Positions 25,655 through 36,258 of a stretch of 64,000 nucleotides of DNA are shown here, one piece after another. Source of the DNA: Cavenderia fasciculata (taxonomy: Eukaryota > Evosea > Eumycetozoa > Acytosteliales > Cavenderiaceae); NCBI RefSeq assembly GCF_000203815.1, contig NW_004457624.1, positions 1,054,001 through 1,118,000 on the forward strand, in the 5' to 3' direction. Each line of letters opens with the position of its first letter. Positions within the stretch are counted from its first letter, which is position 1. Below the pieces are notes generated by a model. The model was given only the letters and a program-made list of their open reading frames with translations. It made no database searches and had not been told where the DNA came from. The translations under genes and the position numbers were made by a program.

Positions 25655-26316
25655 CTAAGTATTGTATTGTAATTGTATTGTTCTTATTCTTATGACTCTG
25701 TGATGATCATGATGTTTGTTGGCGTTTGTGAATGCTCCATTTGCAAATTTGAACCCAAAATCTCTTAGTTGCTTACTAGTATGAAAAGGTGACACTGATG
25801 ATAATATTCTTTTGAAGAAAGGAATTAGTATACATCAACAACTACTACTAGTTAATATCGTATATGCAACTTACTGTGTCGCTTTATAATAATTCTTTTT
25901 TCCATCTTTTGCTTCCTTGTGCATCTTTCTAATGATGTTGATACAACTAAAATCTCTTGGTGACATAAAAACTGTACCATCTTTGTTGATCTTTTCTCCT
26001 TTGGGGTCGAGAGTTGTCTTGATACCTCTTCCATGTTTAGACATGCTCAAACTTCTTAGAACCTCTGCTTGTAGTACTTCGTCGCCATTTGTATGTCTTC
26101 TCAACAGGAATGACGTTTTATTTCTAATGCGTTGCACTTGTCTTAATGGGAATGTTGGTTTAACACGGTCGCCAATTAATCGTTGGTAGACTGTTGGAGG
26201 TGTTGTTGTTGTTGTTGTTGTTGCTGCTGCTGCTGCTGGTGATGCAGAGATTGTTGTTATTGGTACTAATGCTACTGATACTGATGCTGCTGCTGATGCA
26301 GTGATAGTTTACTCAT
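25655..26316 (-). CDS. Possible small two-exon gene of unknown function (5' end unresolved)
   Basis: A frame open from about 26310 down to 25875 reads VPITTISASP, an Ala/Thr run, PPTVYQRLIGDRVKPTFPLR, RNKTSFLLRRHTNGDEVLQA and FMSPRDFSCINIIRKMHKEA. It meets a perfect GTAAGT donor at 25869-25874. Joining to an AG at 25809-25810 keeps phase and opens a second exon (25655-25808) containing SPFHTSKQLRDFGFKFANGA and ending at TAG. The basic, Ala/Thr-rich head and the FHTSKQLR string look like mitochondrial-targeting sequence. The problem is the start: the only nearby ATG (26314-26316, MSKLSLHQQQ) is in a different frame, with no usable intron between. So either an exon lies upstream, there is a frameshift in the CAG/CAT repeat, or this is a pseudogene. 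Confidence 0.35.
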
Positions 26317-27246
26317 GATTAATATGCTTAAAATAAAGATAAAAATATATCTATAATATTGATAATTCATTAAATAAAGATATTATCAATTTAATTAAAT
26401 AATTAATTGTTTGTTTATTGATTCTACACTTTTTTTTTTTTTTTTTTTTTAAATTTTTTTTTCTCATGAGATAGTGCGATCTTTATGCGTGCCGTAGGTG
26501 ACTGACCTGATACATTGCGAGGTTTGAACATTTGTTTCAAAACAACAACAGCAAATAGCCCCTCTCTCTCATTAATAAATGGATCCTATCAAAAAGAAGA
26601 AACAACAATAGAATCATACCCTGATTTGGTATCATACCCCCCCCTCTCCCTCCTCCTCTTCTCTTACATTTTAGATCTTGGTTCATATAATGAGCCTAAT
26701 CCGCACCCCCATCCCCCTCCTTATCCGCCTCACTCATATAGTGAATCAACACGCCCATAATCTGACGGGTTACATCAAAGAATGATCGTGCTGTGGCTCA
26801 CCTAGGCATCATATCCAACCATGACTACCACCCCCTATCCTCCTCCTTATCCCCCTCACTCATATATTAAATCATAAATGATCGTGCTGCTGTGGCTCAC
26901 CTAGGCATCATGAATGCCCCCATTAAACGGTGGTGATGACACAGTTCGGGTATTAAGAAACCACCATACGATTATGATATCATTGGGACACAACCCCATC
27001 TGTATATGTATCACCCTCACTTTTTGTTGGTAATCAACAAAGACAAGAAAACATTTGTTTAAAATAAAATATTATTCATCAAGCTCCAATGTTCTCTATT
27101 TAAAGTGTTCTTTTTTCTCATCACATCATTATTCATTTTATCTATCTTTTCTTCAATTCATTATCTTTCTGCTATATTGTATTACCTTTATATATTTTTT
27201 ATATAGGAAGCTTCTAATTGAGGTTCACTATCGCACAGTGGTCATC
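26317..27246. other. Intergenic region with poly-T tract and duplicated module
   Basis: About 930 bp. A 22-nt T-tract lies at 26431-26452. Two imperfect direct repeats occupy about 26705-26911 (separate entry). The remainder is AT-rich and leads into the promoter of the 27247 gene, with T-rich sequence at 27105-27205. No gene is seen. Confidence 0.5.
26705..26911. repeat. Two imperfect direct repeats, polypyrimidine block plus conserved 31-34 bp core
   Basis: Unit 1 (about 26705-26812) and unit 2 (about 26829-26911) each begin with a C/T-rich block ending TTATCC(G/C)CCTCACTCATAT. Each ends with the core ATGATCGTGCTG followed by TGGCTCACCTAGGCATCAT (26782-26812 and 26878-26911; the second has one extra CTG). 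Unit 1 carries about 25 bp absent from unit 2. The core is far more conserved than its surroundings. Confidence 0.8.
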
Positions 27247-30200
27247 ATGAATGGCCCACTTCCATCCGCAACAGAGACAAGAACAACTCAATACCCTCTC
27301 GATCGTCTCATGGGTAAGAAGTGGAATAACGAACAAAACTTGTTTGTGACACATCTCGGCCAATATGCAAGATACTATCACTCTGTTAAGAGGTTAGTAG
27401 GCCAATTTTTTTTAATATTTGTATACGACTTTAATAACAGTAAGATATCATCAACCTTTTTTTTTTTTTGAACATGAATCATTCAGATAAGTTCATGAAC
27501 TAATTGATCGATTTCATGTATTTTACCATTTTTAGTGTTTAGTTTGTCCCGACAAGAACTCGAAAAAGTAATACCAAAGTATTACGACATGAGTGTTCTT
27601 TCAAAGAACAAAACAAATGAATTATATGAAAAAATGGAAAATCGGTTGACTTTGCCGATTCGATGGGATTCTCTAATTGTGGAGGCCATCATCTCAAAGG
27701 TGATGGACATAGACACACGCAAAAGCAGTAATAGTCCAAGAGATTATGTATGTATAACAGTCTGTGACAGTTATGATGTGTAATAATAAATTAATTTTTA
27801 TTTTATTCTTTGTTTACTCTTTACAGAATTCTGCACAAGATGTCCAAGCAAAAGAGAAAATCGTCAACAAAATGCTATCGAGAACATTTGCCAAACTCAA
27901 GGTAGACGAGATGGTTGCAAAATATCAAATCCTCCGATATGCACTCCTTGACCCAGATCTGAATCCAATTGGCTGTTGCCACTCTTATAAAACCGCCTTT
28001 GCCAACTCCATTTGCAATAGTTACTCGGCCGAGGTGGCCGAGACCTGCAAAAGGATGGTGGAGAGTGCTTTAGACCGTCAAGATGACCGAAACATATTCC
28101 ACCACGAGTCCAAGTTGGTGTCGGATCTTCTGGAGGATATACTTGCCAAAATAGATGATGGTGATATCGGTGAAGGGTACCAAGCTCTCAAACTAATATT
28201 TTCATCTCAACCATTAAAAGGTATGTCATTGATATTAACACCATCACAGGTTGGTTTTTTTTAAATATCTTCTTGCGTCGGTTCATGTAACTCGATCTCT
28301 CATTTTGTTTATCTTTTTCTCATACACGTCAAAAGGGGCAGTTTGCGGAGTGTCGATCAGATCTTTTTTTTTTTTTAATATTTTCATTTTTTTTTTCATC
28401 TCGAACAACTCACAGAAACCAAATTTAGAGAATGTATATTAAACTATTAAATAACATCGCACACTCAACACAACATTATCAATAGATAGAATACAGCGAG
28501 TATTGTTTATAGTTACACTTTTAGTGTAAGAACCCACACATCACTATCATTACTCCTCTTTTACACCATTTCTTTTTGATTATCTTTTGTTTTCATTGGT
28601 TTACCAATCAATGCACCACCCATCTCTTTCCTTTTAACTACTCATTGTTGGCCAAGTTCATCTTTACATATCATTGACCTCTTGTGTTCACTCATAAATT
28701 ATATAATCCTTTTTGATCCAAATCAAGTACCAATCTACACTACCACTCTTTATCGCTCTGCATCCTTTTTGTTGTTCGTTTGATCCACTCTCCTATCCGA
28801 CAAACTTTCTTTACCACTTAACTTTCCATCAGATACTGCAATCAATCACTACCATTGCTCCTCTTTTACCCTTTCTTGTTTTGATTATATTTGTTTTTAT
28901 TATCGAGATGCACCACCCATCTAACCACTCGCCTCATTGTTGGTCCCAGTCTATTTCATTCTCTTCCTAATTGTGCACCAACCAAACACATCGCCCAACT
29001 TTTATCATTTGTTTTGTTTGGTCAATGATAAGTGTAATCATCAACACCTTTTTCAAATACCATGCATGGTCTGTTCACCAAGCTATACACTACTTGGCCA
29101 TCTCTTATTTTTTATTTGCTCTTTGTTCAAAATAACCACACCCTTTTGTTTGTTAGTTTGATTCACGGTAACTTTCTTTATCACTTATCTTTCCATCAGA
29201 TCGATAATGCAAAACATCACAATCATTGCTTTTACACCATTTCTTTTTTGTTTTCATTATCCAATCAACGCATCCCTATCTCTTTTGCCTGCTCTCTCTA
29301 TGCAGTGACAGACCTGTCAAACCTTTTTTTTTTAATTTTAAACCTCTCTAACATTTATTACATTTATCATTATAGATCATAATTTGGAATGTGAAAAGAA
29401 AAGGTTAAAATTAAAAGAGGAAAGAGAGGCCAAGCAAAATCAAGAGCCAGCCATTCCCAAGGAAAAAAAAAAGAAGAAACAGTTTTTGGGTGACAAAAGG
29501 CCTGAAAACTTTGATGAAATCAATTTTGATGGATCTGTTTATTCAATATCAAATTTGGCCACAGATTTAGAGATTGATAGCAAAAATGTAAAGAAATTAA
29601 AGGTTGAAGAACATATATCTGGTGATTATTTACAATCTGAACTCTCATCAAATTTGGAAGCGTTGATCCAATCATCAACATCAATAAGTGCCTGGAGTGG
29701 GTTAAATACCCTCCAATTGAATAGATTGAAAATGCTAAATTTGGAAAATATAATTAATCCGTAACTATTATTATTATTATTTCTTTTGTTATTTTTTATT
29801 ATTATTATCATTAAATTAACTAATCAAATGCTTTTTTTGTAATCTTATTTTTTTTTCTATAGAGAGGACAATTCAATCGATTTTTCAAAGTTGACAAAAG
29901 ATCAATATCCATCTTTAATGGATTTTTGTGAATCAAATGGATACAAGTTTCCAAAAGGATATGACCCTACAGGATTGAAATCCCTCATGACGTCCGATTT
30001 GGAGACGATAAAAACTACTCCTTTCGCATTGAATAGCTTTGCACCACAAGCAAAGTATGTATAAAACAATTGACCAATATCTTTTTTTTTATATTTTTAA
30101 AACTAATCCTCTTTTTTATCTATAGATTCAACAGTACTTTTATCCCATTCTCGATAGAGTTGTTTGTCAGTATAATCGTCAACTCTGGAATAGATATGTC

Positions 30201-31397
30201 CCTTGGTTTGACCGACAAACACAAAATATTAAGGTATATTTCAAAAATATTACCTAATTTGGAAAAAGAAATTGGTCATCCATTGGAAAGTGGCTATCCA
30301 TTGGATAGATTTAAGTTTTTCGACAAGGAAATTGAGATCCTCAAAGCTTCGCACTTGGCTTCTTTTCCTTCATCGTCAGATGTAACAATATCACCATCCT
30401 CTTCGTCTGATGTAACAACATCACCATCCTCTTTGTCTGATGTAACAATATCACCATCCTCTTCGTCTGATACAACAACATCACCATCCTCTTCGTCTGA
30501 TACAACTACATCTCCATCCCCATCATCAAAAAAAAAAAGAGGTAGACCTCGTAGTGAGATTGTGGATATAAAGTTAGAAAAATTCCCTGATTTTAAAGAT
30601 TTTAAATTGGAGGATCTTAATCGACAATTGGAACTTAGAGATATCGAATCCCCAAACATTGATACACGAGTCCAAGAAGAGGAAAATATTAAAAGATTGA
30701 AATTGGTTTTATGGCAAGACATGGTAAAACGCTTGCAAATAGATTTTAAAGAAGACTTTGACTACAGCAAATCCAGTCAAGTTAGCATTTTAAAATGGTT
30801 ATCTTTACCTACTAGCACTATTAAAATCGAATATGATTGGTACTGTTGTTCATTGCCAACACTGAAAGGAACTCTCAAGAAACTATTCAATGACAGCCCA
30901 AAGGTGAAGAGAAATGAGCCAAGGAAATGGATGCCAAAGTCTCTTGCTTCAACAAAAAAATCGTTTCTTTTTCGTTACTATACGATTGGATTTGTTGGAA
31001 AATCAGTCCTCTGCGATTATTTGCAATCACCGTATGTAAAAGACAACCCATTCGATTTCAACGGGTCAACAAAAACAATTCACCCCAACTTTAATGATTA
31101 CGAAAGACCAAACCGCAGATTACAGGCCATGGATTTATCGTCCTTTACCTGCCGATATCGTGCATATTGGGAGGGTAGACACGACCTAGTTAACCTTAAC
31201 AGGGCCTTCCTGCATAAATATGAAAGTCCCCCCCTCAGCTGTAAGTTATTAGATAGAAAATATAATGTTGATCTCAATTTACTGATTTTCCCCTTTTTTT
31301 CTGTACTTTGTCTTTTTTTTTTACTTTGTCTGTTTTTTTTTTCTTTCCTCAATTCAAAATAAAAGTTCAAATGAGTATTAATATTAAAGTATTTTAA
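27247..31397 (+). CDS. Unrecognised multi-exon gene with AT-hook-like motif; possible alternative 3' end
   Basis: Best model: exons 27247-27392, 27543-27747, 27827-28220, 29376-29760, 29863-30054, 30126-31240 and 31366-31397, giving 822 residues. All junctions are in phase, including the GTATGT donor at 28221 joined to the AG at 29374-29375; the downstream part has no start codon of its own, which favours one gene. An alternative end exists: skip that donor, use CACAG/GTTGGT at 28250 and a 27-nt exon 28416-28442, which gives a 266-residue protein. The N-terminal third is helical and Lys/Glu-rich with no family I know. The middle has a basic stretch (EKKRLKLKEEREAKQ), five 10-residue Ser/Thr repeats, then KKKRGRPRS, an AT-hook-like DNA-binding motif. 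The C-terminal part has aromatic-rich ordered segments (FLFRYYTIGFVGKSVLCDYL, TCRYRAYWEGRHDLVNLN). A nuclear DNA-binding role is a guess from the AT-hook only. Confidence 0.6.
28443..29375. repeat. Degenerate tandem repeats in a long intron or intergenic gap
   Basis: Pyrimidine-rich sequence containing at least three diverged copies of a unit roughly 260-370 bp apart. Recognisable pieces are CTTTCTTTACCACTTAACTT at 28804 versus CTTTCTTTATCACTTATCTT at 29171, both followed by TCCATCAGAT. Other shared pieces are CTCTTTTACACCATTTCTTT (28556), CTCTTTTACCCTTTC (28860) and CTTTTACACCATTTCTTTT (29229), and GATGCACCACCCATCT (28908), with TGCACCACCCATCTCTTT at 28610 and a weaker match near 29268. No coding potential on either strand. 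If the 822-residue model above is right, this is intron, extremely long for a dictyostelid. Confidence 0.7.
30373..30522 (+). repeat. Five-copy 30-bp coding minisatellite
   Basis: Five consecutive 30-nt units inside the 27247 gene encode S-S-D-(V/T)-T-(I/T)-S-P-S-S. Units differ by a few substitutions and lie directly before the Lys/Arg-rich AT-hook-like motif. The exact 10-codon period keeps frame, so copy number can vary without breaking the protein. Confidence 0.9.
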
Positions 31398-31423
31398 TTA
31401 ACTATATTAAATATTAAATTAAA

Positions 31424-34400
31424 TTATTTATTCGTAGTTGATTGGGTTTGTTGTTGTTGTTTCTTTAAATAATCCATGACATCAAATATTGATTTCTTTT
31501 TGGGTGTCTTGTCGTTGGCTCCTCTCTTTTTTCTTTTCCCATTGTTGTTATTTTTTGGTGATGTTATTGTTGTTGAGGTTGTTGTCGATGTCGTTGATGT
31601 TGTTGACGTACTAGTATTACTATTATTTTGATCAATCATATTATTTAAATATTGTTGAAGTTGTGTGGTATTGTTATTCTTTGTTCTATTTGCAATTCTC
31701 TTGCTACCAGAAATATTATTTTGATTATTTTGATTTTGATTTTGATTTTGGTCAAATTCATCATCATCAATATTATTATAATGATTACATTCAATTAATT
31801 GTTGATGTTCAATTGGTATATCATAATCATAGTATATTCGTTTGAGGATATTGTTGTACCCCTTTCTGACAGTTTTCCAATTGCGCATGAGGAACAACTT
31901 TCGAGTACGGATAAACTTTTCTTCATTGTCACCACGCAACTCTGTTTCATAGTAGTATGGCAACGGGATGATATCTTGTTGCTCGCCAAAACAGTAGCGG
32001 ACATGGTTCTCGCGATGGTCAATGGTAAACGATTGGCGTGATACAATCAAAGGCACATCCTTTTTATATTTCTTTTCGGTTGGAGCCTTCTCACCAAGGA
32101 ATCCACGACAGTTGGCAGCACCACAGTAGCAGACCTGCTTTGACGTTCCAAAACGTTCATAGTTGTAGTCAAACGTCAACTCCTCGCCTCTCTTGATATC
32201 TCTAATGGCAAAGATACCAATTCGAACCTCTCCATCCACATTCCATTTCTGAGTTTCACAATTTGGATCGCAACTGTGATTGATGAATCTTGCAAGATTA
32301 CCTTTACGCGATGCGTCCAAACACTCTAAACGATCAAGTGTCAAAAAATAAAAGTATTTCTCCGATTCTGATTCTGTCATTCTTTCCAAACATTTTTGTT
32401 TTGAAATCACTTCTCCACAATATTCAATAATAAATGTTTTGGCTCCAATATTGTCAACTGCTTTTAATCCCCATCCTTTCTTTTCAGCCTACAAATTAAA
32501 ATTAAAATAAATAAATGTGTAAATTAAATTAAATGAATATTATATTATTATTATTATTATTATTATTATTGTTGTTTGCTTACACTAAAAGGTAGAATTC
32601 TACAATATTGTTGTTTTTGGAATCTTTGGTTTCTGCATCTATCTCCATGAATACAATAACCTGAATGACATTCGAAATATGATTTTCTATTTAAACAACT
32701 TTCCAAACACGGTGATTCTGCTGGACAATTACACATAATAATATTTTCTTGTTCTTCAGTTCTCTTTTTTCTTTCAAGATATATATCTATTAAAAAATAA
32801 ATAAATAAAAGTAAATACTTTAAATCAAAAGGGATTATATTCTTTTCTTTTCTTTTCTTTTTTACTATACATACTTGAACCAGTAAATTTAAAAACTTTA
32901 CCTCTAATTCTTTGAATTAGGACGGCAATGGTATTATGAGGGACTTCACCAGCATCAACAAAACTTTGAACCAATGCATCATTTAGATCCTTTCTATGAT
33001 ATCTAGCTCTTTTGGGTGCCTCTTCTCCTGCTCCTTCTGCATCCACCTCTTCTTCATCATCAATCATTTCTTCATCATCCTCTTCGACGACGACTTTCTT
33101 TGATCTTGATTTTTTGGATGGTTTGTATGTTTCGGTTTCGTCAAATTCCATTGTCATTGTTCCATCATCCTCCTCGACTATTTTCTTTTTTGGTGGAGGT
33201 TTTGGTTTGGTATCGGTGGCTGCCAAGGCAGTTGGTGGAGGATACTTTTTCTTTTGTTTACTAAATACTGTTCTCATTGTATATCTTGGTTCTCCATTTT
33301 CAGCGGTCAAAGTTGGTGATGTGGTTGTTGATGAGGTTGTAGATGGCGTAGATGACACTGATCCATTCAATGTATCAGTATTCTTATTTGTTGTTGTTTC
33401 GGTTGTGTTGTTTACATTTTCATTATTATTATTATTATCAAGTAGTGTTGTTGTTGTTGTTGTCGTATTAGTTGTCGTTGATGATGATATCGTCGTTGGT
33501 ATTCCATCTCCTACTATTTCCATTGGAGTTGGAGTTGTGATTGAAACTTCCTTTTCAGTTACAGTTGTAACTTTTTCTATCGTTGATGATATCGTCGTTG
33601 GTATTCCATCTCCTACTATTTCCATTGGAGTTGTGATTTCCTTTTCCTTTTCCTTTTCAACGACCTTTTCGATTTCCATTGCCTTTTCCTTCTCCTTTAC
33701 CTTTTCAATTTCAATTTCCTTTTCCTTTGGTTGTTCTGATGGTTGATTTATAATATTTGATTCTTGTTTGTTTGATTCTTGTTGTTTGTTTGGTTCGTCG
33801 TCAAGAGTCATATCAACATCTTCATCCTCTTCATCGTGAATAATCTTTTTCCGTTTGAGTGGTGATGGTTTGGCAATAGGTGGTAGTTTTGGTGATTTCT
33901 TCTTAACAGGTCGACGAGATGCAGCAGAGTCACTATCACTACTGCTACTACTATCACTATCACTATCGCTATCGTAGCTGCTGCTACTACTATCACTATC
34001 ACTACCACTACCACTACTACTATCGCTATCACTATCACTATCACTACTACTACTATCGCTATCACTACTACTTTCATTGTCCTTTTCTTTTCTAAGTTGT
34101 ATCTCTTTTTCTCTCTCTATTTTACGTTGGATCGCTTTCGCTTTCTCTTTCTCCTCCTCCTTTCTTCTTGCTTCAATGTCAATTTTTCTTGGTCTTCCAA
34201 TCTTCTTTTTTGGAGTTGGTATTCCAGTTCCAGTTGTTGTTGTTGTTGTCTCTGCGTCAGGATTCTTTTTAGGTCTTCCTCTTTTTCCACCCTTTTTTTT
34301 TGTAGGGGTAGGTCGTGGTGGTGTTCTTTGGTCAGGATTCTTTTTTGGTCTACCTCTTTTTCGCACCATTTCAGGTTGACCCTGACCCTGAGTCTGAGTC

Positions 34401-35863
34401 TGACCCTGAGTAGCACTGCTGACCTTTGGAGCAGCAGTGGGAGGAGTGATCATAATGGTCTCTTTTCGAGGAGATCTAAAGTTGGATATAGATGGTGGCT
34501 TGCTGTGTAGATCAAAGAGGGGTGTTGGATTGCCAAGTGGATGGTCCGATGCAGATGGAATATATTTTGGATGGAACGGTGAATACTGTATTTTCTCGGT
34601 TGCCCCAGTCTTTTTGAGTGGACTAGGTGGTGACAATGGCGAATGGGACGATTCCACTGGAGTAATCGGTTTGGCTGGTGATAGTTTCTTGCTTGGTGTG
34701 ATATTATTTGTTGTTGTTGTTGGTTTTGATGGTGATGTATCTGACGGTGTTGTTGAGCTTGATTGTGGTGTTGTTGGTTTGGGTTTAGGGTTAGGGTTAT
34801 CTTGTTGATGATGATGATGAGTACCATTTGATGGTCGATTTGAATATGATGATAATGATGATGAAGATGAAGAAGAGGAAGAAGATGACGACGATCCATT
34901 TGAAGTTGACGTAGTTGACGATGATATAGTATTCTTTTCCCTGTTGTTGGTCGATGACGATGACGACGATGATGATGGTACCTTTTTGTCGTCATGGTGT
35001 AGCGATGGCAATGATGATCCTTTTGAACTAGAACTACCACCACTACTTGGCCTACTACTAGTCGTCGAAGTAGAAGTAGAGGTGGACGAGGTTGATGAGG
35101 TGGAAGAAGAGGAGGGATGTGAAGAATCCCTTTTACCATGGTCTCTACGATCGCGATCTCTGTCTCTATCTCTATCTCTATCTCTTTCTCTATCGCGATC
35201 CCTATCACCTCCTCCTCCTCCTCTTGATCTGTCACCATTTCTATTATCTCTATCTCCTCCATGATGACTAGTAGTAGCGATATCTTTGGTATTGGTATCT
35301 CTACTACTACTACTATGGTGTCTATCTCTATCTCTATCTCTATCTCTATCTCTATCTCTATCTCTATCTCTGTCTCTGTCTCTGTCTCTATCTCTATCTT
35401 TAGTGGTGTCTGATCGGTGTTTATCCTTCTCACCTCCATGACTACTGTTATCTTTATGGTGTCTATCCCTATCTCTGTCTCTGTCTCTGTCTCTGTCTCT
35501 ATCTCTATCTCTATCTCCTCCATGACTATCGCGAAGACTATCTCTTGGAGTAGTATCACGGTCTCTTTTGTCTCCTCCATGACCACTACCACTGCTTGTC
35601 TCTCTATCTCTGTCCCTATCCCTACCATCACCACCATTATATTTACGGTTACTACTACTATCTTGCTTGTTTCGGGAATGATTATTATGCTCTGACGATG
35701 ATGATGATTTCTTTTCTTTGATATCCACTCCATTACCATTGCTAGCCATTGTAGTCGTTGTTGTTGTCGTCGTTGTACTTGTACTACTAGACCCACCAGT
35801 ACTACTACTACTACTAGTGGTCGTACCATCACCAGTTGTGATGGTTGGTTCTTTATCTTTCAT
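31424..35863 (-). CDS. AWS-SET-postSET histone lysine methyltransferase (Set2/NSD/ASH1-like)
   Basis: Three exons (32875-35863, 32584-32786, 31424-32488) give 1418 residues. The N-terminal 1000 residues are disordered: poly-Thr/Ser, Arg-Asp dipeptide runs (about residues 110-240), three AT-hooks (KRGRPKKNPD near 500, KRGRPKKNPD near 527, KIGRPRKID near 556), a Ser/Asp run near 600-640, and Glu/Lys repeats. Exon 2 holds a Cys-rich AWS domain (CNCPAESPCLESCLNR, CIHGDRCRNQRFQ). Exon 3 has the SET domain with GWGLKAVDNI, EYCGEVIS, the catalytic core RFINHSCDPNCETQKWNV, ELTFDYNYERFG, and a post-SET zinc motif CYCGAANCRGFLG. This arrangement is that of H3K36 methyltransferases (SETD2/NSD) and ASH1; which subgroup is not clear from reading alone. 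The C-terminal tail has a conserved-looking RLIERIYYDYD-like block, then Asn/Thr runs. The expected substrate lysine context (GGVKK) is kept in the nearby histone H3. Confidence 0.9.
33483..33633 (-). repeat. Two identical 49-bp coding repeats, 102 bp apart
   Basis: 33483-33531 and 33585-33633 are identical and in the same frame, encoding PMEIVGDGIPTTISS twice within the disordered part of the SET-domain protein. Identity at synonymous positions shows a recent duplication or conversion. Confidence 0.85.
35155..35517 (-). repeat. Hexanucleotide arrays encoding Arg-Asp dipeptides
   Basis: Three arrays of a TCTCTA/TCTCTG hexamer (+ strand) at about 35157-35195, 35322-35400 and 35462-35516 encode (Arg-Asp)n in the SET-domain gene. 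RD/RE repeats are seen in splicing-related proteins (U1-70K type) and are prone to length change. Confidence 0.85.
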
Positions 35864-36258
35864 TGTTGTTGTTGTATGTTAACTCGAGTATATATGAAAT
35901 AGTACACTCTACTACACAACTCTTGAATACTGCTCTATTCTATTTGTGTGTTATACATAAACTACGACAACTACTACTACTACTACTACTTTTTTTAAAC
36001 TAACAACAAATGAACCAACTCTATCGATAGCATTGACTATAGTGTATATATGAATATGTATATTATTATTTTACAAGAAAGGTTATTTATATGTTTTACG
36101 TTGCAGACTGTAGTTAACTTCAAAATAAAAAAAAAGGAGGGAAGCTTTTGAAAATTTAAAACGTTGCCTTGAAATTCAACTTGGCAACCCTCTTTTGTTT
36201 ATTTTTAATAGTTTTACTTTATTTATTTATTTTGATTTTTGATTTTTGATTTTGATTT
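35864..36258. promoter_or_regulatory. SET gene promoter and DPYD 3' region
   Basis: 395 bp. A (CTA)n run at 35967-35988 lies near the SET start. TATA-like TATATGAATATGTATATTATT occurs near 36048. T-rich sequence downstream of the DPYD stop (36190-36258) includes repeated GATTTTTGATTTT. No specific element can be assigned. Confidence 0.4.

Noticed and set aside
34785-34799. Telomere-like TTTAGGGTTAGGGTT
   Set aside because: Lies inside the SET-domain gene and encodes Asn-Pro-Asn-Pro-Lys in a Pro/Lys linker; only two units, no array.
35417-35695. Ser/Val/Ile repeat frames on the + strand opposite the Arg-Asp arrays
   Set aside because: Direct product of the hexamer repeat read in another frame.
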